This document shows positions 44,406-54,427 of a stretch of 64,000 nt of DNA, one piece after another. The notes beneath the pieces were generated by a model. It was not told the origin of the DNA and did no database searches. It saw only the letters and a program-made list of their open reading frames with translations. The position numbers were made by a program, and so were the translations under genes. This DNA is from Zygnema cylindricum (lineage: Eukaryota; Streptophyta; Zygnematophyceae; Zygnematales; Zygnemataceae): assembly GCA_037447655.1 (NCBI GenBank), contig JBBHKE010000639.1, positions 1 through 64,000 of the forward strand, written 5' to 3'. Position 1 is the first letter of the stretch. Every line of letters begins with the position of its first letter.

Positions 44406-45779
44406 CACGGCGAATCGCAATCAGAGTAAAGAAAAAATTAGGGTAAAAAAACAAAAAAAAACAATTAGAGTTATGAACGTTAATTTGTGTGATTAAACTT
44501 TTTCACAGAGGAAGTTTACCCTAATTTATTTAGGGAATTGATCATGACAGTGATTGTTTTGGTTGCGCACAGTCACTTACGTCATTTTGTCAAAAATTGT
44601 ACGTTAGAAATACATATTGGTACAAATAAAGTACCGTTGAGTACAAATTTGACTGTCAATCAGTTGGACAACTTTGACTTTCAAAATATTGTTTCAACCG
44701 CTTAGAATTTTGCCGCGCTTGCGGACGTCGACCGTCATAATAAAATTAGCAATTCACGCGGCTGACGAATGTTTAAGGTAACTAAACAGCGGTAACCACA
44801 TGTAAATAAAAGTGTTGCACGTGAGCTCCACGGTGAGAGCACTTAGCCGCAAAATTGAAATTTAATCGTCTAAGCGTTACATTGTACTTAGACGCAAAGT
44901 GAAACGAAACCTCTTTAAACTAAATTACTACAAATCTTGTGCGCAAATATTAAAACGCACGAAACAAAATATACTTTGTACACTAATAAAACGACCCGGC
45001 TTAAAAAAATCAATTGAAATTAAATGAACAAAATGCGCGTCTTTACTCACGACGAAATCGAGCCACACTTTCTATGATTCAACATTCTTACATTGACAAC
45101 AAAATTTCGTTTCATGCGTTTTAATATTTCCGTACATAACTTCCAGTGGTTCAGTTTAGTTTAAAGGGGTTTCGTTCAATTTGCGTCTAAGTTCAATGTA
45201 ACGATTAGACGATTAAATTTCAATTTTGCGGCTAAGTGCTCTCACTGTGGAGCTCACGTAAAGACAAAAAGTGACTATCTGCAACACTTTTATTTATATG
45301 TGGTTACCGCAATTTTTTTACCGTAAACGTTCGTCGCCCGTGTGAATTGCTAATTTGATTATGACGGTCGACGTCCGCAAGCGCGGCAAAATTCTAAGCA
45401 GTTGAAACAATATTTTGAAAGTCAAAGTTGTCCCACCGATTGGCCGTCAAATTTGTACTCAACGGTACCTTATTTGTACCAATATGTACTTCAAACTTAC
45501 ATTTTTTTACAAAATGACGTAAGAGACTGTGCGCAACCAAAACACTCACTGTCATGATCAATTCCTTTTATTTAAGTACAGTATATTGGGTTATGTCAGC
45601 AATAATTATTGGCGTTGTAATTATTAACACTAAATTACGTAGACGTACAAAATTTGTCAGTCCGTATAGTTTGACGTCATTATGACGTTAGTACCATTTG
45701 TCACGCTGAATGTTTGTTAATGTTCACAATGACGACAATGATGTCGACAGACGAGAGTTATACGAACGTCTTTTTTTGA
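44406..45779 (+). mobile_element. CACCGCG-family TIR element, split by a foldback element
   Basis: Left end CACGGCGAATCGCAATCAG at 44406 preceded by TA. Its interior follows the intact relative at 55666-56329 (AGAGTAAAGAAAAAATTAG, CAGAGGAA, then ATTATTGGCGTTGTAATTAT, then the palindrome ACGTCATTATGACGT at 45674-45688). A 1-kb foldback element interrupts it at 44533-45566. The right part ends near 45779, where an inverted relative begins. Confidence 0.6.
44533..45566. mobile_element. Foldback element with ~455-bp inverted arms
   Basis: The ends GGAATTGATCATGACAGTGA and its inverse continue as near-complementary arms to about 44990 and 45090, leaving only ~100 bp of spacer. The 8-bp TTTATTTA is present on both sides (44525-44532 and 45567-45574). 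The related element at 55.7 kb has the empty site with TTTATTTA once (near 55784). The 8-bp duplication points to hAT-like or similar mobilisation. Nothing is encoded. Confidence 0.8.
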
Positions 45780-46380
45780 TGCACCGCGAATCGTAATTAG
45801 AGTAAATCACGCTAATTCGGTCGCTCAAAATTTCAACTCTATCACGTCAAATAGAGTAAATGATTCTATTTTTTCATTATTTTAATTTAGGTGAGGTTTA
45901 ATTAGCGTAAAAAAATATAATATAAGCTCGTTTTAAATAGTGTGGAGTACGGACGACGTCCGACCGTGCAATATTGTACTTTTGTAAGTAAAAAGGTACA
46001 AATAATGATTTAATAGAATCGCGCTCGCACGTGAAATCGCACTAAAATAAAAAATCAATCACATCGAAATAAAGCAGTTCGCATAACTCTCGTCTGTCGA
46101 AAACATCGTCATAACTGTGAACATTAACTGACATTCAGCGCAACAAATATTAATAACGTCATAATGACGTCAAAACTATACGGACTGACAAATTTTGTGC
46201 ATATACGTAATTTAGTGTTCATACTTACAGCGCGGATAATTATAGCCGACATAACCCAATATAGAGTACTTCAATAAATTATAGTAAACTTCCTCTGTGA
46301 AAAAATTTTATCACATAAATTAGAGTTCATTTCTCTAATTGTTTTTTTTGTTTTTTAACTCTAGTTTTTTCATTACTCTA
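45780..46380 (-). mobile_element. Inverted CACCGCG-family copy
   Basis: Begins CACCGCGAATCGTAATTAG and, read on the minus strand, follows the element at 55666-56329 from its right to its left end, including the palindrome ACGTCATAATGACGT at 46156-46170. Its last ~20 bp of TIR are missing at 46380, where another repeat starts. With the copy at 44406 it forms a larger inverted repeat. Confidence 0.6.
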
Positions 46381-46660
46381 AGGGTGAAGTTCCATTAGAC
46401 GAAAAGTGGGGTTCGTTACTGGACGTCCTGCGTTTTGGTACAACGTCGTACAGATCCGTACCAGTTTTTTTTTTTTGTCGGACGAAACATCGTTACTGCA
46501 AAGCTGTAGGGAAGCTCCAATGATGTAGGCGTAATTCCTTTTTGTTGGATGTTTCATTTTTTGAGATTCGTGAAGCAATCGAGCACATCATCCAGTGGGC
46601 CCTAACTCTCCTCGGCGAGGAGAGTTGAGGCCCACTAGATGATTGCCATTCATTACCATT
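46381..46660. repeat. Partial GGGTGAAGTTCC-type element
   Basis: Begins AGGGTGAAGTTCCATTAGAC, like the element at 4062-4760, and continues with AAAAGTGGGGTTCGTTACTG, which is partly shared with 58508 onward. No right end was found. It contains the hairpin at 46587-46643. Confidence 0.45.
46587..46643. repeat. Imperfect hairpin, 27-bp arms
   Basis: Left arm 46587-46613 and right arm 46617-46643 pair at 24 of 27 positions around GGC. The position inside the element parallels the perfect palindrome at 4522-4571, but the sequence is unrelated. Confidence 0.8.
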
Positions 46661-47016
46661 GTTACACGTGAAAAGGAAAAAAATTTACGTTGTACAAACG
46701 ATCACAAACATGCACGTCGTACATGCCATATTCCTCCTGCCACGTATAATGCAAGTTAGGTGAAAATATCCTTGCACGCTCCGTTTGACATCCACCGATA
46801 TTCAAAGTTTGTCGCATCTTTTTGCCATTCTGTTTCAAAATTTTGATTTCCATTTCAAAATCAAAATGTAGTTGAAAACCTTATGTACGAATCATTAATT
46901 ACCTCCGGTGGTACAGAAATTTTGTACAGATATTCCGTTTGTAGATTTTTTTCAAGATTTTTAGAATCTGGACTCTAACCTACGTGGCGCCAATCATAAT
47001 TGAGGAAGGTTTTTTA
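46661..47016. other. No gene recognised
   Basis: AT-rich sequence between the TIR remnant and the next LTR. Short frames only. Confidence 0.35.
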
Positions 47017-48057
47017 TGTAGAAATTAAAGGTTATTTTAGTATTTTCTAGGTTATGTAAAATGCAAAAAAGAAGAAGAGGCAGTCTACCTCTAACTGCTC
47101 TCTCCAACTCCCTCTCCAACTCCCACACTTGTCGCAGTCAATAAAAGTTGGAGAGGGAGATAGAGCCATGGCCGCCTATGCTATCCAGACGCAGACAGAC
47201 ATTAGATTGGTAAATTTACCAAAATAGTAATTGACGAACCCGGGATTTGAACCTGTTACCTGCCGCCTGTCAAAGGCGCCGGTAGCCTTAGCCAATTAGT
47301 CTAAGATCAAGGTTAAGTGATATAGGGTTTGATAATTATATGAATAATGACACGCAGGCTATTTCATTTAACGAGATATTTAGACATAGATACAGTTTGT
47401 GTTGTACGGTGTACAGAACACCAGAAACAAATACCACGCACTTTGTTTCGAAAGCAAAACAAATATCACGCAAGTATTTATGACGGCTACGATTGAAATC
47501 TAGTTTAATCAGACAGCCACAAAGCATGCCGAGAATGAAGAATAGGTTTTCGGCGGTTTGCGATCGATGTCACATCGATTGACACATGGCACAACCATAT
47601 TGGATTACGGCATCTCCGGGGATTACAGGAACGAATCGAAAAATGACATGTGTCGACTTGTTGGCCATGTCCTACAATGGCCGTACAGAAAGAACATCGA
47701 CACCTGTACCTTTCTGTGCAACACAATATTATGATTGGTGCTGTAATTCAGTAGATAGAGTTTTAGAGAGAGATATGACTTAGAAAAATTTGATAGATTG
47801 GACCCTCTCTCCCAGAGAGCTTCTTTACAAAATGGTCAACTTTGACCCTCTATAACTTCCTGCTCAGGGGAGCAAATTCAAAGATTCTTTTTGCTATAGA
47901 CTCAAGGAAGTCTTCCCTTCACAAGGGTGAAGGTGGTCAAAGATTTTGTCTGCCAGGGTGGCATTTATTCTTGCTGAAACACAAAGGGGTCACGGTTATC
48001 TTATAGGCTTCGTGTGAGCTGCCTAATCTGAGGACCTATGGAAACCTCAGAGTTGCA
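47017..48057 (+). repeat. 5' LTR of Copia copy E
   Basis: 1041 bp, from TGTAGAAATTAAAGGTTATT to CTCAGAGTTGCA, related to the LTR of element D at the left edge. It is preceded by TTTTA and followed by the primer-binding site AGTTATGGGCCCACCCC at 48058-48074. The plus orientation is opposite to elements A and C. Confidence 0.85.
47231..47304 (-). other. tRNA-like module in the copy E LTR
   Basis: On the minus strand: a D-loop-like TTGGCTAAGGC, then a 4-bp stem with a 7-base loop (CGCC TTTGACA GGCG) like an anticodon arm, then an exact B-box GGTTCAAATCC (complement at 47243-47253). Total length is about 74 nt. The T-stem and acceptor stem do not pair well, so it is tRNA-like rather than a tRNA gene. 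Confidence 0.5.
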
Positions 48058-48186
48058 AGTTATGGGCCCACCCCCTAAGGTGCCCATCTTTAATAGAACT
48101 GGCTCCATATGTTGGGAAAGTATGATGACAATAGCATTATCTGAGAAACGGTTTTGAGGAATAGTGAGTGGACGGGTGAGGCGTCC
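48058..48186 (+). pseudogene. Copy E: primer-binding site and gag start
   Basis: After the primer-binding site come about 110 bp of gag start sequence (CCTAAGGTGCCCATCTTTAA; then GTGAGTGGACGGGTGAGGCG, as in the gag of D). It stops at 48186, where the tail of another LTR begins. Confidence 0.7.
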
Positions 48187-48250
48187 ACTATCTAGATTAG
48201 CTTTTTTTGGATCTGCGAATTCTGTAGGCAATGGAGCCCATAAAATTTCA
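48187..48250 (+). repeat. Tail of a B-type LTR
   Basis: 64 bp (ACTATCTAGATTAGC ... AATTTCA) matching the end of the element B and solo LTRs, not the end of the copy E LTR. It joins copy E to the Gypsy element. The base string after it (AGAAC) does not match the TTTTA before copy E. Confidence 0.7.
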
Positions 48251-48639
48251 AGAACACCTGCCTGTTTTTAGCCAATAGTTTGGAAAGTCGCGTCTTCTGC
48301 TGAGGATCCAACTGCTCCCCTAATGTCTAATCCATCTTCCCAGGCTTTACAGCAGCCCAAGCCTCCGGCGGTCTACCCCAAAGGTTAATGTCCAATTCCA
48401 ATCCTACCGGAGGATCTGCCTCTATTCCCCCGGCTAGGAATCTACTACTGACAACTTCCACTAGGCTGTCGCCATCTGAGCCCCCCCCCCCCCCCCCCCC
48501 CCCCCCCACTGAGAAAACTTGCGGTGGTGAAATGTGAATATTTCTTCTCTTTTCTCTCCCCCCCTCAAGCTGCAAAGTTGCCTGCATAGCTAACAACTGA
48601 GGAGCTTGAAGGTAAATAGTCCAGGATTCCAGGGACTGG
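48251..48639 (-). pseudogene. Gypsy element: linker and start of the reverse transcriptase region
   Basis: After the methyltransferase the minus-strand frame runs through a low-complexity linker with a Gly run (from the C tract at 48481-48507) to VGLELDINLWGRPPEAW. After a stop near 48328 it continues with LGEQLDPQQKTRLSKLLAKN and RQVF. This matches the segment just before the Gypsy RT domain (pattern Px QK xxL xxLLxx xxxVF). The catalytic RT motifs would follow but are cut off. Confidence 0.65.
48481..48507. repeat. 27-base C homopolymer
   Basis: Uninterrupted run of 27 C on the plus strand (poly-Gly on the coding strand of the Gypsy element). Confidence 0.95.
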
Positions 48640-49740
48640 AGACTGGAAAAGGCGAGTGCATGCTTGAGTACCCATGTGATTGAATTCAAGTCCATACTCT
48701 GCCCAATTAGGCTGCACCTTTGAAGGTCTGAGACACCGAGGGCTGCCGTTGTGCCTTTAAGAAATCCCATCGCTTCTTCCCGTTCTGCAATTGTGGGTGT
48801 TGTAGAGATTCCAGCCTTACTGTCAAAAATCATTCCCGCTGCTCCTTTCCGATAAGCGTGACTGTGAGGGAAAGACACCAAAGTTGGGAGTGCTCTCCGA
48901 GGTAATCCTGGTTTGTTACATCGAAAGAAAGGAGAGCGGTCTGGTTGCGTCACAGGGGTGGCCATCCTACCTTCCCCAAGTATTTGCTGCACCGAATTTT
49001 GCGGGTCGGGAATTTGCTTGTATAACAGTCGTCACAGCATTGGGAGCGATATCATATTGGTCCAATATGCCTTTACTCTGTGTGCACGGGATCCCATCTA
49101 TGCGGCATCGAAAACCAAGGGAGCTCCTAAAATTCGGGTTACGTGATTCCAGCTGTCCGCAACCTGTTTCTTTTTATCATCTCCCAAGTTGACATTTTCC
49201 AGAACGTACCCCACCGATGTGTCCTAGTGCTGTTGAAGCCACGTCTTTATTTCGATCATTGGTGAAATGTTCCATTTTTTTGGTCTTGATGCCCTTTTCC
49301 TTGTCCCACTAGGGAGTATCCCTGACAAGGCCAGCCTCCCAATACCAAATCCAATCTTCCCAAACTGGCTAGATGAGGTTCCAAGATGTTGTCTTCATTT
49401 TGGGGAAGACTTCGGTGAGCTGTGGAGATGGCCTTCACTAGAAGGTGTTGAGGATATAGGTGATGAAGTTGGTGGAGGCGCTGTTTGCTAACAGCCCGCG
49501 CCTCGGGTGATATATCCACGGGTGCGTATGACTCCACCAGGTATCCTGTTTTCAAAACCGCTTCCAAATCGAAACTAATTCCCAAAAATAGTGATAAAAT
49601 ACGCAATCCGGAATCGGGGACTGCCAATGACACCACTTGTCGATTGAACTCCTCGTTACCGGACTTAGGTCTGGAAGCATTAGACGGTGGTGTAGAAACG
49701 GCTTCTTTCCATGTTAAGGCTGATAATGCCCTATCCACTC
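48640..49740 (-). pseudogene. DNMT3-like cytosine-5 DNA methyltransferase domain in retrotransposon pol
   Basis: Minus-strand frames contain the ordered C5-methyltransferase motifs. Motif I is LRILSLFLGISFDLEAVL (SAM binding). VDISPEARA follows the second strand. Motif IV is DLVLGGWPCQGYSLVGQGKG, with the catalytic Cys codon at 49325-49327. Motif VI is GYVLENVNLGD, near 49180-49210. Motif VIII is GSRAHRVKAYWTN. LPTLVSFPHSHAYR is in the target-recognition region, and motifs IX/X are EREEAMGFLKGTT and SLIGQSMDLNSITWVL. Motifs IV and VIII resemble the DNMT3 class (GGSPC, AHRARYFWGN). The domain would methylate cytosine in DNA. It is broken by a frameshift after motif IV (near 49270) and stops near 49227, 49102 and 49050. 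Confidence 0.85.
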
Positions 49741-49859
49741 CCCGCCGGAGTTTTGCTACCTACAATAATCTATTCTTATATTCCTCTTCCCACCATTGGG
49801 AAATTGGAAATTGCTAGATTTCTTTGGCGACATCTGTAGAACTGCCAAACGGTCCCGTC

Positions 49860-50345
49860 AGAAATGATGTAGTGTACACCGGGTAACAACCAGACATTGG
49901 GATATTTGTCTCCCCCGGTTCCATAAATCCAAAGGAACCACCACTTTGGTTCCTTCCGGATTTTTAGGGTCCCGGACGGTACATTGTTCTTTCCACACGC
50001 TCAAACTCATATTGAGGCGGGTCCAAGTGGCCATTCCCAACAGAATTTCGAATTGAGTCACTTCCACCACCAAGAAGGGAAGCTCAATTTTCACCCGTTG
50101 GCCTCCGTCATGAGAAAACTCGATCGCCATGGCCTTTATTATCCCATGGACTGGTTGACTGCCGTTGCTTACGCTGCTTAAGAAGATATTGCTTGGGCAG
50201 ATTTCGGGTCAGAGTTCCTCGGGCATTCTTTGCAAAGCGGAGGTGGTAATGAGATTGCGGAGAGCTCCGCTGTCGACCACATCGTCATAGTATCCCCCGT
50301 ACCCGTTGAGCTTGAAGTTCCCGGTCTGGTTCAGTATAAGAGCCA
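49860..50345 (-). pseudogene. Gypsy element: aspartic protease
   Basis: Minus-strand translation gives NGYGGYYDDVVDSGALRNLI with the retropepsin active site DSGA (near 50260-50275). A stop follows and then VVEVTQFEILLGMATWTRLN, the second half with the ILLG motif that normally precedes the flap-side strand. It would cleave the polyprotein. It lies directly before the methyltransferase. Confidence 0.75.
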
Positions 50346-52914
50346 CTGATAAGGCTTTGTAGTCCTATCCACTATATGGGTTTTAGGGTCGGTGGACAAA
50401 AATACTGCGGTTGGCGGAGTGGTCCTGTCTACCCCCCTCTTTTCGGAGTGGATCTCCTCCCCCAATGCTTGAATGAGGATTTCTTCAGTCAAGTTGTGGG
50501 AGGATGCTAGAGTCTTCACGTGTGTGGGGGCATAGGGCATGAGGTGCCGGACTAGCATGACACCCGGTTTGGAGGAAGGAAGTGTTGCTTTCGGTGAAGA
50601 TGGGGATGAGTTCGGTTCCTGCATATCCTCATCTTGTCCTTCTTTCTCATTCTTTGAACCGGAATCTGGGATTAGAGGGGTTTAAAGAGTGTCATTCTCC
50701 GCACGTTCAGCCATATATTTCTCAAACCAGTCCTGATTGTCCTTTTTCTCTCTTTCCATAGACTCCTTCTCTCCTTATTGTTTTTCGTTTTGGTAATTTT
50801 TGAAACCGGGAGGCAATTTAGGTTTGGGAGGAAGAGATGGGGGTTGGTTAGGTTTGATTCCCATGTCGATGTCTCTCTTCAGCATTACCACTTGGGGAGT
50901 AAATGACAAAGGCCTTGTAGCTTTCCGGTTGTGGTCCCAATGACCCATTTTCTGCCTGTCCTGTCTTTGCATCGAGGTGGATTTGCGGAGCTGGCGGCGG
51001 CTCTCTCCCACCCCAACATTCCAAGCTCCAGACAAAAAGGTTCGGGCATGGTGGGCATTTGGGGGTTCCAAATCCCAGCCGAATAGGTCGTCATCATTGG
51101 CACCCGCTGTGCCTTGAAGCTCAAGCTCTGCGAGCTTCTGTAACAACTCTTGTCTCTGTTTTTGGAGTCGTTGCGCTGCCGTGAGCGAGCAGTTTGGGAA
51201 GAAGATCCCAAGCGGAGGGCAGCCAACTCTGCAACCATGGCCGACAACTACTGACTCTGCTGCTGTATGATGATCTCCGACGTAAGCTTGGCCGGAGCAG
51301 TCGGGGCTCGCTCAGGCCTCTCCAGTGTGGACGTAAGTTTGCGCCCCCAAAGGTAAAGAAGTTGGAGTGGAAGAGGGTTAACTGATGTTTCTCCTCCTCC
51401 AGTGAACAAAGCAAATTGCATCATTTCCTTGGGTACTCCATTTTTCCGGAAACATTGCCCTTCCTTTTGCCCCATAAATCCACAAGCTTCGCACTTAGCG
51501 CCCTCTGTGGTATATTTACTCCGGATTTTGTTGGAGATTTGAGCATCATCAAACTTTCGGAGTTTGATTTGTCGCAACTGTGATTGGGACATCTTAGAGG
51601 TTTCGCTCCGGGAGCTAGACAGTAAGTCTCCTTGGTTACCGTTGTCTTATCGTCTCCCCTCCCGCCCTTGAGCCTTTGTTGTTGTTTCTAGGTCCTTTCT
51701 GCACGTTCTTTCTCCCATTCCTTGAGTTTCAAAGCCAGCTCCGGCTTAAGTTTCCTAGTGCAGTGCTTCCACCCATGACCTGGTTGGTGACAATTCATGC
51801 AATTATAGAGGAATACCCGCTCATCTGCTCCCATAGCTGGTTTTGACTCGGTGTCAGCCACTTGCTTCCCTTTAATCTTCCGCAAAGCTTGAAGTTCAGT
51901 CTGTTCCTCCTCAATCAAGGAGGTTTCCCCAACGAAACCTGCCGAATTTGCTCGGGTTTATTCGGTCTGGTCCGCCACCATCCCTCGAACAAATCTTTTG
52001 GTCCCGTACCCGGTACCCGAAACCTTTGGATGAGTTGGTTCGGATTGTCAGAGCCCTCCGGAAGGGCGGGCACGAGGTGGTTCAGGCGCTGGTTTCTCGG
52101 TTGATGCGGACACAGGAGTTGGGGACGTCTCCTCCTTGGGAAGCGATGCAAATCTCCCCTTGCCGTCACGGTGGTCAAACCTCTTCCCCCTCAATGGATC
52201 TCGTGTTTCCCTCTCGATACCACCTTCTCCTCTACGAGGCCGCGAAGATGTACGCCCCTGGGAGGGTCTGCTGGCTGCGGTGTCCTGAGAGGAAGATGGC
52301 GGAGGGCGAGAATAGGGAGCTCTCTGGGACTGGTTCTGCACCGATTGTGAAGAGCTGCTCTCCGAAGAACTGCTCAAAATCTCCACCACCCCTCCCACGG
52401 GTCTAACCACTCTGACTCGATCTGTCTGAGCCACTCTTTGTACCAACTCCTTCCTCACCTTGAGCTCATGGAGGTCGTGAAAGGCAAGGATTTCCTTACG
52501 ACCTAGGCGACGTGGATCCGTCAAAACCGTAGGGTGAAACTGGATCTCTGCCAGGGGAATTTTAGATCGGGTGTGAAGCCCCATCTTTGAAAGAGAACCC
52601 ACATGGGGCTCCCTCTGCGCCTGGCGCTTTGGCCGAGCCCTGGGAGACACTCAGTTCCTTTCTTGGGCTTGAGCCCCGGCTTCTTTCCGTTCCTCAGCAT
52701 AGACCCTAGCAGCCTCCGCCAAGGAGGGGTAATGTTCGGGGGTCAGACGGGGAGGAAGAACAGGAGAAGAAACACCAGCCAGTTCCTTGGTCGGAGAATC
52801 AAAGACAATCTCTATGGGTTGGATCTTTGAGACAGTCTCCCCGTTACAGCCCTCTCCGTCGACCCTGCTCTCCAAATCAATTATCCGGAGTCGCTCCTCC
52901 CACCATGATGACAA
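50346..52914 (-). pseudogene. Gypsy element: gag
   Basis: Likely start at 52912-52914 (MSSWWEERLRIIDLESRVDG). The frame continues, with a TGA near 52652, through a basic Ser/Pro/Arg-rich stretch to about 52048. After frame changes there is a CCHC zinc knuckle CMNCHQPGHGWKHC (near 51770-51810) followed by KLKEWEKERAERT. A further Cys-rich stretch (KCEACGFMGQKEGQCF, near 51450-51490) and Pro-rich sequence toward the protease follow. At least four frame breaks. Confidence 0.7.
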
Positions 52915-54200
52915 AGGGGACGAGAGAAATAATATGGAATATCACTAGAGCTCACTTCCAAAAAGAGATCTTCCAAAGTTCAAGCTGCTATCCCCTCTAA
53001 TCCGAGCAGACAAGTGGCTTTTCAGTACTGTGCTTTATCGACGCGAAGTCTATCGCATTTGTTCCCTCAAAACCCACTGTCCTGATCCAGGGGGTTTCAG
53101 CTTACTCCAGAAAAACAACTTCCAAAACAAAGAGAACTTCAGATGAAGACACAAATGCACTACCACGTAGATATATATATAGATAAATATGATTGGCTTT
53201 CCAGATTTAACAATATCACCTTGCCCCAGAAAAGAGAATAAAAGATATAAAATGTGGAATGTAGCGAAACGAGCTCAACATAACCCAACAATCAACAATG
53301 AAAATGAGAAAAAGGCAACCCCTCTCCCGATAGTATCGTCAAAAAGGTATGGTACTAAAGCAACCTTTCTAAAGCAACCTTTGGTGTCCGCAGCTCGGAA
53401 CCGACCAGACTCTTCTCGGTTCCAAACAGCAAAAAGTCCAAAATCACCCAAAAAGGAAGATAGTGCCAACTACCCGCCCGGACTGTGATTTCCACAAAAG
53501 ACAGATCCAAAACCAAGATGGCAATGGAGTCGAAACAACACAAAGATTCTCCAAAAGAAGGTTTGTTGGAATTTCTGAGGGTTTTCACAGGAGACAGTAC
53601 TGAAAAGGAACCTGTCTCTTTCGACCCCAAGTGCCTTATACATCAAAGTTTGCCAAATTGCAGGTCCAAAAGTCAAAGTTACGTTATTAACCAATGAGCG
53701 GCAAGCAAGAGTAATTGAACTGACATAAGGCAGAATAATCCGTACTACACTCGGGGCAAAGAGTTCTGCTTCGGATTGCGGCTAGATCCGCGGCCTGAAG
53801 TAATTTTTTAGTCCCCTATTATAAGACAAAGTCCTGAAAATGACACTAACTTGTCAGACTTTGACCTAACGTAATTAATGGACCAAAAGTCAGTCGAGCA
53901 TGAGCTGAATTCTTACTGACGGCTAACTGCATAATCTAGATGCAAATCCAGAAAGCTACGTGGCAATCCATATTTTACCCCCCACGGAGGCTATTGGAAA
54001 CTGGTCTCAGGTAACGGAATAGCAATCTTTGAAACGGTAGAACTTGGTCATTTGGCTTCCGTTAGACGCGAAATAAAGTGCGTTCCGCTCAGTTTAGGAA
54101 ATAGAAGGATCTCGTCCGGCTTCGTGCACTCACTCTTCAATACTCTGAAGACTGTACAGGGTAAAAAGGGCCTGGAATTCCTTGGTGATATAAAGGTATG
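52915..54200 (-). repeat. Probable 5' UTR and LTR of the Gypsy element, limits unresolved
   Basis: Non-coding sequence upstream of gag. A TATA-like GATGTATAAG on the minus strand (53635-53644) would fit an LTR promoter. A possible primer site, TGGATCAGGACAG on the minus strand near 53087-53099, resembles the initiator-tRNA 3'-end type with one missing base. Because the second LTR is absent, the borders cannot be set. Confidence 0.4.
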
Positions 54201-54221
54201 CCTGAAAAGCACATGAGCTTG

Positions 54222-54427
54222 ACAATGATAATGATGTTATGTTAAGTATAATGATGATGATGAAGATGATGTAATGATGATGATGTTGATGATGATGATG
54301 TTGACCATGTTGATGATGATGATGTTGACCATGATGATGATGACGATGATAATGACGATGATGATGATGATGATGAAGATGAAGATGATGATCATGATCA
54401 TGATGATAATGATGATGATGATGATGT
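54222..54427. repeat. (GAT)n microsatellite
   Basis: About 205 bp of GAT/GAC/GTT triplets with a few interruptions. Confidence 0.9.

Larger units (their letters stand above)
48251..54200 (-). mobile_element. Ty3/Gypsy-type retrotransposon carrying a cytosine methyltransferase (truncated)
   Basis: Minus-strand element. Reading from about 54.2 kb downward: untranslated/LTR-like sequence, gag with zinc knuckle, aspartic protease, DNMT3-like methyltransferase, then the first residues of the reverse transcriptase region. It is cut at 48250 by the copy E/LTR-tail junction, so RT, RNase H, integrase and the 3' LTR are absent. The Gypsy assignment rests on protease style, the start of the RT region and the absence of integrase between protease and RT. 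All coding parts have stops or frameshifts. Confidence 0.75.

Noticed and set aside
47012-48255. Target duplication around copy E
   Set aside because: TTTTA before the LTR does not match AGAAC after 48250; the right junction is a rearrangement, not an insertion end.
48640-49740. Bacterial restriction-modification methyltransferase (contamination or transfer)
   Set aside because: It is embedded between gag/protease and the RT region in the same orientation, and motif VIII is of the DNMT3 kind, so an element-borne eukaryotic-type domain is the better reading.
53087-53099. Primer-binding site of the Gypsy element (TGGATCAGGACAG, minus strand)
   Set aside because: Resembles TGGTATCAG with one base missing, but no LTR end could be placed next to it. 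Kept only as a possibility in the 5' region entry.
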